Under the pieces are notes generated by a model. It saw nothing but the letters and a program-made list of their open reading frames with translations. It did not search any database and was not told the origin of the DNA. Source: Wenzhouxiangella sediminis (GTDB lineage: Bacteria > Pseudomonadota > Gammaproteobacteria > Xanthomonadales > Wenzhouxiangellaceae). From it: DNA of 47,807 nt. Positions 39,152 to 47,730 of this stretch are shown piece after piece; position 1 is the stretch's first letter, and every line of letters starts with the position of its first letter. The translations under genes were made by a program, and so were the position numbers. Where the stretch lies: positions 1 to 47,807 of the forward strand of contig NZ_QUZK01000032.1 in the NCBI RefSeq assembly GCF_003410055.1. The letters run 5' to 3'.

Positions 39152-40633
39152 CTACAGGTAAGGGCTGAAAAGCCAGCAGGCGGCATCCCTCAGCCGCGCC
39201 GGGAGCGATCGGCCGTCGACCTCGTCGAGGCGCAACTCCCTGCCGGCCGCGGCAGCCGCGTCGATCCGTTCGGACAGGCTGCCGGCGAGCGTCGCGTCGT
39301 AGGCCTCGACCTGCAGTTCGAAGTTCAGCCTCAGGCTGCGCGGGTCCCAGTTGGCCGAACCCACCAGGCTGTAGAAATCGTCGACGACGAAGAGTTTGCC
39401 GTGGTTGAACGGCGCCGGCTGCAGGCTCACACGCACACCGCGGAAGAGCATTTCCCACAGCATGTTGCGCGTCGCCCAGTCCACGAAGCGAAGATTGCTC
39501 TTTTCGGGAAGCACGATGTGAACGTCGATACCGCGCACCGCCGCCGCCTGCAGGGCGCCGATGAGCTCGCGCGGCGGCAGGAAATAGGGCGTCATGATCC
39601 GGATCGAGTGCCGGGCGCTGGCGATCGCCGCCGACAGCAGCATCGTCATGCGATCGAGGTCCTCGTCGGGACCGTCGGTGAGGGTCCGGCAGATCACCTC
39701 GTCGTGGCCGGTCTCGACGGTCGGGCGATAGCGCACGATCTCGCTGGTGGCGAACTCCCAGGTGCGGTAGAACTCCAGCGCGAGCTGCCCCACCACGGGC
39801 CCCCTGAGCCGAAAGTGCACATCGGCCGTCGGCCTGGCCTTGCCGGACTTTTCGACGCAGTGTCGGTCGCTGATGTTCATGCCGCCGGTGAAACCGATCC
39901 GGTCGTCGACGACCAGGATCTTGTGGTGGTTGCGCAGGTTGATCGACATCGAGGGCGGCAGCAGGCCCGGCGGCAGGAAGCGCGCCGTGCGCACGCCGGC
40001 CTTGCGCAGACGGTGGCCGGCGCGCGGCCGCGAATACCATTCGCCGACGCCGTCGATGAGCACGCGCACGTCCACGCCGCGCGCAACCGCCGCGGCGAGG
40101 GCACGGCAGAAGGCCTGTCCCGTCTCGTCCTGATCGAGGATGTAGGTGGTCAGGCAGATATGGTCGCGGGCGGCTTCGATGGCCTCGAGCATGGCCGGGT
40201 AGGCCTGTTCGCCGTTGTACAACGGCTCCACGCGGTTGCCGCCCACCAGGGCGTGCCGGCTCAGCGCCCGGCCGCTGCGGGCCAGTTCGGTGAAAGCCTC
40301 GGGCAAGTCCTCCGGCAGGGGGTGGAGGCGGCTGACCGCCTGCCCCCGCTCTCCCGATCGCAGGGGAGGCATGGCGAAACGCTGGGCCCGGTTGCGCGTG
40401 CGATTGACGCCGAAGAACAGGTACAGCACCGGCCCGGCCACCGGCGCGACCACGCACACGGCGATCCACCCGAACGCCCCGCGCGGCTCCCGCTTGTAGA
40501 GCAGGGCATGAATCGCCGTGGCCGGTGCGAGCACCGCATGGAACAGCAGCAGGATGAAAGTCTCCGGGCTCAGTTCGCTGACCTTTTCCGAGGGCCTGCC
40601 GCCATGATACGTGTCGATCGGGACTTCGCGCAT
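39152..40633 (-). CDS. cls: Cardiolipin synthase (phospholipase D superfamily)
   Basis: A 493-residue ClsA-type enzyme that makes cardiolipin from two phosphatidylglycerols at the inner membrane. Two N-terminal membrane segments (TFILLLFHAVLAPATAIHALL and GWIAVCVVAPVAGPVLYLFFG) precede two HKD motifs. The first is HHKILVVDDRIGFTGGMNI at about residues 234-252, and the second NHGKLFVVDDFYSLVGSANWDPRS at about 408-431. I prefer the ATG at 40633 (MREVPIDTYHG); the frame also begins upstream at a TTG (40675). It is divergent from the second kinase gene. Cardiolipin supply next to a large membrane complex operon is suggestive only. Confidence 0.93.
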   Translation of the reverse strand: MREVPIDTYHGGRPSEKVSELSPETFILLLFHAVLAPATAIHALLYKREPRGAFGWIAVCVVAPVAGPVLYLFFGVNRTRNRAQRFAMPPLRSGERGQAVSRLHPLPEDLPEAFTELARSGRALSRHALVGGNRVEPLYNGEQAYPAMLEAIEAARDHICLTTYILDQDETGQAFCRALAAAVARGVDVRVLIDGVGEWYSRPRAGHRLRKAGVRTARFLPPGLLPPSMSINLRNHHKILVVDDRIGFTGGMNISDRHCVEKSGKARPTADVHFRLRGPVVGQLALEFYRTWEFATSEIVRYRPTVETGHDEVICRTLTDGPDEDLDRMTMLLSAAIASARHSIRIMTPYFLPPRELIGALQAAAVRGIDVHIVLPEKSNLRFVDWATRNMLWEMLFRGVRVSLQPAPFNHGKLFVVDDFYSLVGSANWDPRSLRLNFELQVEAYDATLAGSLSERIDAAAAAGRELRLDEVDGRSLPARLRDAACWLFSPYL

Positions 40634-40657
40634 GGGTCGGCTCGTTGCGGCATCTGG

Positions 40658-40663
40658 TATAAG
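40658..40663 (+). promoter_or_regulatory. Possible -10 element of the second kinase gene
   Basis: TATAAG in the cls-kinase divergent gap, 34 bases before the kinase ATG chosen here. Its complement contains CTTATA, so the same AT-rich patch may also serve cls. No good -35 was seen for either direction. Confidence 0.3.
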
Positions 40664-40697
40664 AGCAGGCTCCAACCATTCCCGGCCCCGTGGGCCA

Positions 40698-43319
40698 ATG
40701 TCAGGAAACCGAGTTGATGATCAACAGTTCCGAGCCCGCCGTGGGGCGCCACCGAAGCACCTGGCGATGAGCGCGATCGGTCAGGGTGGCGGGGGTCGAC
40801 TGCTGGAGGTGGTGGCGCGTGCCCAGGGGCTCGCAGAGTCGGACCGGAAAGCCCTGTTCGAACGGGAACTGGCGTCCGATTCGGGCTTGATTGCACAGGC
40901 CGAGCACCTGGCGCGGCTGGTCGACGAGGCGACCTGCGTTCCTGATCCGTTGCCCCGGGGTGTGTCGACCCACGGGCTCGCGCGTATCCCGGGTTTCGAA
41001 TTGATCGAACTGATCGGCCAGGGCGGCATGGGCTCTGTTTACCGCGCCCGTCAGCTCTGTCCAGATCGGGAAGTGGCCGTCAAGCTCCTTCGTGCCGACA
41101 TGATTTCGCCTGAAGCCCTCGACCGCATGGAGCGTGAGGGCCGGATTCTGGCGCGCCTCAGTCATTCTGGCATCGCGCGGGTCCTGGCCGCCGGCCGAAC
41201 CCGGGTCGAAGATGGGCCCGAGCTGTCGTGGCTGGCCATGGAGCTCATCGAAGGGCGGCGCCTGGACGCCTACATCGAGGAACGGCGCCCGGGCGAGCGT
41301 GAATTGCTCCGATTGTTCGAGCAGATCTGCGAGGCCGTCCAGTATGCGCACCAGCAGGGCGTCATTCACCGCGACCTCAAGCCCGGCAACATCCTGGTGG
41401 ACGACCAGGGGCGGCCCCATGTACTCGATTTCGGCGTCGCCCGTTTTCTCGAGGTTGATCCCGCTCAGGCTTCGACGGTCCTCACGCCGGGTCAGGTCGT
41501 CGGCACCCTGGGTTACATGGCGCCGGAGCAAGTCGATGGTCGAGCGGACACCCGCAGCGACGTCTACGCGCTCGGGGTGATGCTCTACCAGGCCCTGTGC
41601 GGCCAATTGCCGCTGAGGCTCGAGGGTTTAAGCCTGGTCGATGCGCTGGGGCGGATCGCGCGTGCCCGACCGGAAGCCTTGCGGAGCCAGCGGCCCGGTC
41701 TGGCGCCCGAGCTCGAGACCCTCGTGATGCAGGCGCTTTCCGCCGACCCCGCCGATCGCTACCCTTCGGCTTCGCAACTGCTGGAGGATATCCGGCGCTA
41801 TCTCGATCATCGGCCCTTGCTGGCGCGTGCGCCGGGTCGTTGGCGCAGCGGCCTGCTGTTCGTTCGGCGCCATCGATTCGGTGTGGCTTCGGCCCTGATC
41901 CTGATGTTGGCGATCGGCGTCGGCGCAGTCGTCTCCGCCCATTTCGCGTGGCGAGAGGCGCAGGCCAGAAAGCAGACGGAGATGCGGGCCGAGCAGCTCG
42001 CGGCGGTCAATCGATTCATCCAGGAGATGCTGCTCGCGGCCGACCCGGAGAGGACCCTGGGCGAGTCGGTCACGGTAGTCGATACCCTCAGCGAGGCGGC
42101 GCGACTCGTGCCTCTCGACCGGGATCTGTCTCCGGCGGCACGCTCGGAACTGCAGCGCACGATCGGCTCGGTTCTGCTCAACCTTGGTCGAACTGCCGAA
42201 GGGAGGGTTCAACTGGAGCGAGCCTGGGAGGCGGTTCGTGACCGTGACGATATCGCCGAGGAGGATCGGCAGCGAACGCGCATGGAGCTGGCCCGGGCCG
42301 ACCTCGAGTCGGGTCGAATCGACCAGGCCCTGGCCGTGCTGGAGGCGATCGATCGGGATACGGCCGACTGGCCGTCTTCCCAGTTGCTGCGCTACGAGCT
42401 GGCCAATCTGATCGGCCGCGCCCTGCTCGAAAGCGGCCGAGTCGACGAGGCGGCCGTGCTCGTCGATGATCGTCTCGTTCAGGCCAGCCGCGCATTGGGT
42501 GAAGAGCACTTGCTGACCCTGGTGCTGCGCAACCTGTCGGCGGTGATCGCCGGCCGTCAGGGCGAGCCGCTACGCGAAGTGGCGATCCAGAGGGATGTGC
42601 TTTCCTTGCGCCGTGAGCGCTTTGGCGAGGAGCATCCGCAGACGCTGGCGGCAATGAACAACCTGGCTCATGCCCTCAGTGGAGCCGGACAGTCCGAGGA
42701 GGCCGAGCGGTATGCGCGCGAGGCGCTCCAGGGGCGCGAGCGGGTCCTCGGAGAATTCCACCCCTCGACGGTGGTCAGCAGAAACAACCTGTCGGCGCTC
42801 TACATTCAGCGCGGTGCCATCGACGATGCGGAGCCTCTGGTCCGGAGCGTCGTGGCCTGGAACGCCGAGCACCTCGGGCCGCTGCATCCGAATACGCTGA
42901 CTTCGCGGAATATCCTGGCCTACCTGCTCGAGGAGCAGGGCAGTCTGGCCGAAGCCGAATCCCTCTACCGCGAGATCCTCACTGCCGTCGACCGCGGCGG
43001 AGACGACGGGTTGCGCAGCCAGATGCTGGCGGTTGGAAACAACCTGGCCATGCTGCTGCTGTCTCGCGGTGACGCGGCTGCTGCGGTCGGCGAGTTCGAG
43101 CGACTCATGCGCGAGGCCGCGCGTCTGCTTGGTGACGGTCACCCCAATTTTGCCGTGTTCCAGGCCAATCACGGTTGGGCGCTTCATCAACTCGGGCGCA
43201 GCGAGGAGGCTGTGCAGCTTCTCGAGGCCAGTCTCCGGCAGCTGCGCCCGGCGCTGGGTGAGACGCATCCGAGGGTGGCCATGACCGAAGAGCGGCTGTC
43301 GCAGGCGCGCGGCCGGTAG
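40698..43319 (+). CDS. Second Ser/Thr protein kinase with membrane helix and TPR domain
   Basis: An 873-residue Hanks-type kinase. Before the kinase lies a short helical segment (LLEVVARAQGLAESDRKALFERELASDSGLIAQAEHL) typical of these bacterial STPK-TPR proteins. The glycine loop is GQGGMGSVY, Lys129 lies in VAVKLL, Asp226 in HRDLKPGN, and DFG begins at Asp244. One membrane helix (FGVASALILMLAIGVGAVVSAHFAW, about 394-418) is followed by TPRs such as GRVDEAAVLVDDRLVQASRALGEEH and GQSEEAERYAREALQGRERVLGEFHP. The start is uncertain: ATG at 40698 is preferred to one at 40767. It has the same layout as the kinase at 25715, though the proteins are not near-identical. Confidence 0.91.
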   Translation: MSGNRVDDQQFRARRGAPPKHLAMSAIGQGGGGRLLEVVARAQGLAESDRKALFERELASDSGLIAQAEHLARLVDEATCVPDPLPRGVSTHGLARIPGFELIELIGQGGMGSVYRARQLCPDREVAVKLLRADMISPEALDRMEREGRILARLSHSGIARVLAAGRTRVEDGPELSWLAMELIEGRRLDAYIEERRPGERELLRLFEQICEAVQYAHQQGVIHRDLKPGNILVDDQGRPHVLDFGVARFLEVDPAQASTVLTPGQVVGTLGYMAPEQVDGRADTRSDVYALGVMLYQALCGQLPLRLEGLSLVDALGRIARARPEALRSQRPGLAPELETLVMQALSADPADRYPSASQLLEDIRRYLDHRPLLARAPGRWRSGLLFVRRHRFGVASALILMLAIGVGAVVSAHFAWREAQARKQTEMRAEQLAAVNRFIQEMLLAADPERTLGESVTVVDTLSEAARLVPLDRDLSPAARSELQRTIGSVLLNLGRTAEGRVQLERAWEAVRDRDDIAEEDRQRTRMELARADLESGRIDQALAVLEAIDRDTADWPSSQLLRYELANLIGRALLESGRVDEAAVLVDDRLVQASRALGEEHLLTLVLRNLSAVIAGRQGEPLREVAIQRDVLSLRRERFGEEHPQTLAAMNNLAHALSGAGQSEEAERYAREALQGRERVLGEFHPSTVVSRNNLSALYIQRGAIDDAEPLVRSVVAWNAEHLGPLHPNTLTSRNILAYLLEEQGSLAEAESLYREILTAVDRGGDDGLRSQMLAVGNNLAMLLLSRGDAAAAVGEFERLMREAARLLGDGHPNFAVFQANHGWALHQLGRSEEAVQLLEASLRQLRPALGETHPRVAMTEERLSQARGR

Positions 43320-43345
43320 AAAAAACCGGGGCGCGAACGCCCCGG
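43320..43345 (-). terminator. Intrinsic terminator of the FG-GAP/SGEG gene
   Basis: On the minus strand CCGGGGCG-TTCG-CGCCCCGG is followed by TTTTTT. It lies 57 bases beyond the stop of the minus-strand gene at 43403, and its T tract abuts the stop codon of the convergent kinase gene (43317-43319). On the plus strand there is no T tract, so it stops minus-strand transcription only. Confidence 0.85.
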
Positions 43346-43402
43346 CAAGGTTCCATCCGACTGGACCAGCAACCGATGGATGGAATTTGGAGAGTGGCTG
43401 GA

Positions 43403-45469
43403 TCAGTACCTTGAAGGCTGTTCCGAACAGGTGGTCTGGCCGATGTGATAGAGGCGTTCCATCTGGATCTGACCGTTGCCGTAGGCCGGGTCCTCGGCGC
43501 TGTAGGACAGGGTCAGCAGGTCGCAACCCTGATAGTCGATCTGCAGCTCGCCCCAGTACTCGTCGACGACGGACTCCGGGTCGAAGTCGGGGCCGAAGTC
43601 GGCGCCCGAAAGATGGCGCAGGTTGTCGATGACGATGCGTTCGCCTTCGATGGATCCAAGCCCGAGCAGCCACATCTGGCGGCCATCGGCATCATAGGTG
43701 GGCCAGTAGACCACCGGGGTTCGGGCGCCGTCGATATCCGTGACGTGCACCTGCAGGCCTTCCCCGGAGCGCTGGCGATTGTAGAACCCGCCCGAGAAGC
43801 CGTTGAGGATCGTGCCAGCGGTTTCCCCGCAATCGAGCCCGGCAATATTCGATAGCCGCACCAGCTCGAACTGACCCGATCCCTGGCCGAGCTCGCTGTC
43901 GTAGCTCACCGTGCCCCGGTCGCAGTCTTCGAAGTCGATCACGATGCTTCCCCAGCTCGTTGCCGTGACCGCGGCCCGATCGAATGCCGGGCCGAATCGA
44001 CCGCCCTCGGTCACGTAGACCTGGTCGAGAATGATGCTGGCGTCGACGGTTTCGCCCAGGGCGGTCAACCACATCGGCTCGCCGTTGTCGTAGGTGAACC
44101 AGAACATCAGAGCGCGTCCGTCCGGCAGCGTGTCGATCATGAAGCCTTCACCGCTTCGCTCGGGATTGAAGAACAGGCCGCTGTGTCCGGTCGACACTTC
44201 GAACGGCGTTCCGGTCGGGGGCGGGGTGGGTCCACCCTCGCGCTGGAAGTGATACAGGGCGGCACGACCGCCGGCGGGCGTGGCCACCGCCTTGACGAGC
44301 AGGTCGGTGCCATTGCTCGACACATAGGTGCCGAACAGGTCGCTCTTGTCGCTATCGACCGGAGCCTGCAAGGTCTGGATCAGTCGGTATTCCCCGCCTT
44401 CGCGCCGGTAGACGAAGACGGCTCCGGCGGCGGGTTCGCTCTGCCTGCGACCGTTCTCCGCGCCGACGAACAGCAGATCGCCGGAGAAGCGGGCGACTAC
44501 GCCGTAGAGATCGTTTGCGGCCCGATCGGGCGGTGTCAGTTTACCGGCGGGCTGCCAGCTGCCGCCTTCTCGCCGATACAGGAACACCGCACCCTGCGCA
44601 CCAATGTTGAGTGCGCCAACCGCCATCCAGTCGTCCTGGACGTCGACGAAGTATCCAAAATTGGCTTCGGGGCCGGCATCGAGGGTTTGCGCCAGCGTCA
44701 ACTGCCCGCCCTGGCGATCATAGACGTAGACGCGGCCGGCTCCGCCGTAGGTCTGGGTTTCGGGCGCGCCGACGATGAGCTGTTCGTCGCTCAGGGTGTA
44801 GCCCAGGCCGAAGAAATCCGTGTTCTCCGAGACGCGGCCGATTTCCTGCCAGCCGCCGCCGATTTCACCGAACAGCACGACACTGTCGCTTCGGGCGAAG
44901 TTGTAGCCGTAGGCGTTTTCAAATACATGCGATTGCACGGCCAGCACGCCGTCATTGAATTCGACCAGGCCGCCGAGGGCGCGATCGGCGCCGCCCTCGG
45001 ACTCGGACAGTCTGGCGATCGGGCGCCAACCGGCGTTGATTCCGCCCGGGTTGTAGCCGGGATCACGCTCGAACAGGTGGACGGCCGAATCGCTGGCATC
45101 GCCCTGTCCGTCGAAGCGTAATCCGGTGAACGCCGGCACGGCCAGCAGGTCACCCTCCAGTGCAACGCTGGTGGCACCGAACATGTCGCCGGGGCTGCAG
45201 TCGGGCGCCTGGAGAATGCCGAGCAGCTCCCAGCGGCCATCGGCATTCTTCTCGTAGTGATAGAGCTCACCGCAGGCCGGGGCCGGATCGGGGTTGCCGA
45301 AGCCGTGCGGCCAGCTGGCAAACATCTCGTTGCCGAAGACTTCGACACCGATACCGAAGTCTTCAAGTTCCCCGCCCGACGGCGTCAGATCTTCCACGAA
45401 TTCGAATTGAGCCCTCAGGCCGATCGGGGTGAGGGCCAGCAGTATGGTCAGCAAGCGAATGAACGCCAT
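43403..45469 (-). CDS. Secreted FG-GAP/beta-propeller-like protein with duplicated SGEG domain
   Basis: A 688-residue exported protein. Residues 1-20 are a signal peptide (FIRLLTILLALTPIGLRAQ). Residues of about 20-410 form repeated beta units like integrin FG-GAP or Kelch blades: FGIGVEVFGNEMFAS, FGATSVALEGDLLAVPA, FGYFVDVQDDWMAVGALNIGAQGAVFLYRREGG. Two copies of a roughly 125-residue domain follow, from about 429 and 557. They share SGxFxNxxRSGEG, WxTYDxxGxxMWL, FGPxFD, WGxxxIDxxxCD and GxGQ(F/I)xxxRL. I recognise this domain as frequent in the lineage but know no function for it. The gene has a strong terminator and a Shine-Dalgarno AAGGGAG before its ATG. Confidence 0.85.
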   Translation of the reverse strand: MAFIRLLTILLALTPIGLRAQFEFVEDLTPSGGELEDFGIGVEVFGNEMFASWPHGFGNPDPAPACGELYHYEKNADGRWELLGILQAPDCSPGDMFGATSVALEGDLLAVPAFTGLRFDGQGDASDSAVHLFERDPGYNPGGINAGWRPIARLSESEGGADRALGGLVEFNDGVLAVQSHVFENAYGYNFARSDSVVLFGEIGGGWQEIGRVSENTDFFGLGYTLSDEQLIVGAPETQTYGGAGRVYVYDRQGGQLTLAQTLDAGPEANFGYFVDVQDDWMAVGALNIGAQGAVFLYRREGGSWQPAGKLTPPDRAANDLYGVVARFSGDLLFVGAENGRRQSEPAAGAVFVYRREGGEYRLIQTLQAPVDSDKSDLFGTYVSSNGTDLLVKAVATPAGGRAALYHFQREGGPTPPPTGTPFEVSTGHSGLFFNPERSGEGFMIDTLPDGRALMFWFTYDNGEPMWLTALGETVDASIILDQVYVTEGGRFGPAFDRAAVTATSWGSIVIDFEDCDRGTVSYDSELGQGSGQFELVRLSNIAGLDCGETAGTILNGFSGGFYNRQRSGEGLQVHVTDIDGARTPVVYWPTYDADGRQMWLLGLGSIEGERIVIDNLRHLSGADFGPDFDPESVVDEYWGELQIDYQGCDLLTLSYSAEDPAYGNGQIQMERLYHIGQTTCSEQPSRY

Positions 45470-45516
45470 GGTGTTCTCCCTTTTTGATTGGTTGCTGTGG
45501 CAGGGAGAATCCTGCG

Positions 45517-45553
45517 CCGAAGCCTTCGGGGGCGGTACCCCCCGATCGGGGGG
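45517..45553. repeat. Two adjacent palindromes at the end of the response regulator gene
   Basis: CCGAAGCCTTCGG (45517-45529) and the perfect 16-bp palindrome CCCCCCGATCGGGGGG (45538-45553) lie immediately after the regulator stop (45556) and before the SGEG gene start at 45469. They may act as a U-less terminator or as an operator for the SGEG gene; the sequence alone does not decide. Confidence 0.5.
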
Positions 45554-45555
45554 GA

Positions 45556-46182
45556 TCAGCGCAGCAGGCCGAACTCGGCCGCCTTGAGCGCCGCTTCCGC
45601 GCGGGAGCTGATGCCGAGCTTGCGGTAAATGTCCTTGACGTAGCCCGCCGCGGTGTTGCGGGTGATGCCGAGCAGCCGACCCACTTCCGTGCTCGAGTAG
45701 CCCTTGCCGATGAGTCGGAGTACCTCGGTTTCGCGTTCGCTCAGCGGCGCTTCGGGCTGATCCTCATGCTGGAAGTAGGCCATCAGCCGGCGTGCCACAT
45801 CGGGAGAAAGCGGCGGTTGACCGTCGGCGATCTCGGTCAGTAGCCGGGCCAGCTCGGCCCGCCCCTGGTCCTTGGTGAAGTAACCGTCTGCTCCGGCGCG
45901 CAGGGCGGGAAAGATGTGGGTGTCATCGGCGAATGTGCTGGCGACGATGCACAGGGTCGCCGGATGTCGGGACTTGATCCAGGCGATCAGGCGAGTGCCG
46001 TCGCCGTCGGGCAGGCCCAGGTCGATCAGTGCCATGCCCGGCCACTGGCGGTCGAGGGCGTCTCTGGCGCCGGCACAGTCGGCAGCCATATCGATCTGGG
46101 AGGTCGGGAAGGCAAGATGCACGCTTTCGGCAAGCCACTCGCGGGCAGCCGGCAGGTCTTCGATGATCAGCACGCGTTTCAC
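45556..46182 (-). CDS. LuxR/NarL-family response regulator
   Basis: A 208-residue response regulator. The receiver has the acidic pair in VLIIEDLPAA, the phospho-acceptor Asp54 in ALIDLGLPDGDG, a Ser/Thr switch in IVAST, and Lys104 in YFTKDQ. The C-terminal helix-turn-helix begins with LSERETEVLRLIGKGYSSTEVGRLLGITRNTAAGYVKDIYRKLGISSRAEA. The start is GTG at 46182, overlapping the kinase gene stop in a GTGA. It is the partner of the sensor kinase upstream. Targets are unknown; the adjacent SGEG gene is a reasonable one because of its closeness. Confidence 0.93.
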   Translation of the reverse strand: MKRVLIIEDLPAAREWLAESVHLAFPTSQIDMAADCAGARDALDRQWPGMALIDLGLPDGDGTRLIAWIKSRHPATLCIVASTFADDTHIFPALRAGADGYFTKDQGRAELARLLTEIADGQPPLSPDVARRLMAYFQHEDQPEAPLSERETEVLRLIGKGYSSTEVGRLLGITRNTAAGYVKDIYRKLGISSRAEAALKAAEFGLLR

Positions 46183-47555
46183 GGGGCCGGATTTCGGGGC
46201 AGGTCGAGGGAGGCCTGGATCTCCTTGCCGTCCAGGCGCCAAGCGACGCTGCCGCCAAGTTGTCGGCAGCGTTTGCGAATATTGGCCATTCCACGTCCCG
46301 GCCGCCACGCCTGCGGATCGCTGACCTCGCCGTCGTGCTTGAGCTCGAGCCCTAGCCGGCTGGAAGTCATGCGCCAGTCGAAGTCGATGCGGCTCGGCCG
46401 AGCGTGTTTCAGCGCATTGGTTGTCAGTTCGCGCAAGCAGCGTGAGAGCAGGCTGGCCGTGCGCCCGCTCCAGAGAATCGAGGAGTCCGCGCCGGGATCC
46501 GACCACTTGAAGCTCGCGCCGGAGCCCTGGGCCCGCTGCGCGGCCTCGGATCGCATCTGGGCCAGCAGGGCATCGAGCGGCAGTTCGGCCCGCGCGGGGC
46601 GGGAGACCACGTCGCGCAGGTCGACCAGCATGGCCCGGGCCTCGTCGGCCATTGCGGCGTCGGGCGCCTGGTAGATCAGATTCAGCAGGCGCGCGCCCAG
46701 GTCGTCGTGCAGGTCCTGGTAGATCTGCTCGCGCTGCTGCCACAGGCTGCGCTCGTGCTCGAGTCGTGCAAAGGCGAGTGAGGCCGTCTGGATGAGCGCC
46801 TGGCAGAAGCGGGCGGCGTCCGGTTGGGGTGGTGCCTCTTCGTGGCGCGCATCGAGGTACAAAAGCATCTCACCACTGTGCTGCGCAATCGTGGCGACCA
46901 GGGCGGCGGTAATCCTTTTTGCGATGACGCTTTCGCTGGCCTGCGCTTGCCCGATGTGGTCGAGACAGGCGACCCGATCAGCGCGTGCGCTGGCCAGCAG
47001 TCGCCGGCTGACTTCAGCGGTATCGGAGCCCTCGGGCAGGCTGGCGAGCGCGTGCAGCGTGCCTTCGGATCGCTCCAGTAGCCAGGCTCGCCTGAATCCG
47101 GTGCCCGCGCAGGCGGTCTTGAGCAGGCATGCGGCAATCTCTTGCGGGCGGTCGAGGGTATTGATGCGGCTGCAGAATGACAGCAGCAGTTCCAGGCGGG
47201 GCAGGGCCAGACTGGTCTGCAGTGACGCCACGGTGATTTCTTCGTCGTGCCGCGCCGAATTGGCCTCGTCGGCCAGCGCGAACTGCCAGGAGCCGATGGT
47301 GATCAGGTCGCCTGCCGCCAGCCGCGCACGGCCAACGCGCTCCCCGTTGACGAGGGTGCCGAGCGGGCCGCCCAGGTCCTCGAGCAGGGCCTCGGGTCCG
47401 AGCTCGAGGCGAACGTGTCGACGCGAGATGGTCGGCTCCGGCAGGATCACGTCGGCCTCGAGCCCGCGGCCGATCGTGAGGGAAACAAGCTGTGGGATGT
47501 CTACCCGCGGTCCGGCGACCTGTATCAGTTGCCAGGCAGGCTTGAGTTGTCTCAT
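46179..47555 (-). CDS. FHA-domain sensor histidine kinase (NarL-type)
   Basis: A 458-residue cytoplasmic histidine kinase with no membrane helix. An N-terminal FHA domain (SLTIGRGLEADVILPEPTISRRHVRLEL, Arg30, Ser44, Arg45, His47) recognises phosphothreonine in the family. A GAF-like region spans about 120-265. The HisKA_3-type dimerisation helix has His283 in REQIYQDLHDDLGARLLNLIYQ. A HATPase region carries the N-box in CLRELTTNALKHARPS and a G-box in GRGMANIRKRCRQLGG. The C-terminal end overlaps the regulator gene by 4 bases. The FHA input suggests control by Ser/Thr phosphorylation, for which kinases exist in this window. Confidence 0.92.
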   Translation of the reverse strand: MRQLKPAWQLIQVAGPRVDIPQLVSLTIGRGLEADVILPEPTISRRHVRLELGPEALLEDLGGPLGTLVNGERVGRARLAAGDLITIGSWQFALADEANSARHDEEITVASLQTSLALPRLELLLSFCSRINTLDRPQEIAACLLKTACAGTGFRRAWLLERSEGTLHALASLPEGSDTAEVSRRLLASARADRVACLDHIGQAQASESVIAKRITAALVATIAQHSGEMLLYLDARHEEAPPQPDAARFCQALIQTASLAFARLEHERSLWQQREQIYQDLHDDLGARLLNLIYQAPDAAMADEARAMLVDLRDVVSRPARAELPLDALLAQMRSEAAQRAQGSGASFKWSDPGADSSILWSGRTASLLSRCLRELTTNALKHARPSRIDFDWRMTSSRLGLELKHDGEVSDPQAWRPGRGMANIRKRCRQLGGSVAWRLDGKEIQASLDLPRNPAP

Positions 47556-47730
47556 CGCGCTTTGTGTCGCACTCCGCGTTTCGGCGATTCTTGCACATTC
47601 GGAGTCCGGGAGCGACTAACTACGACTCGAGGTTTTAGGTGTCCCTCGCGCCGCCTGTTGCCTCCCTGTCGATGGTGCCACGAGATGGAGGCGCCCGGGT
47701 CGAGCCCGGGGCGACGAGCAATCCTGTTGT
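47556..47730. other. Upstream spacer of the kinase-regulator operon
   Basis: About 175 bases upstream of the sensor kinase. No clear promoter or gene is seen. A GC-rich CCCGGG-rich stretch (CGCCCGGGTCGAGCCCGGGGCG, near 47691) leads into the tandem repeat at the window edge. Confidence 0.4.
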
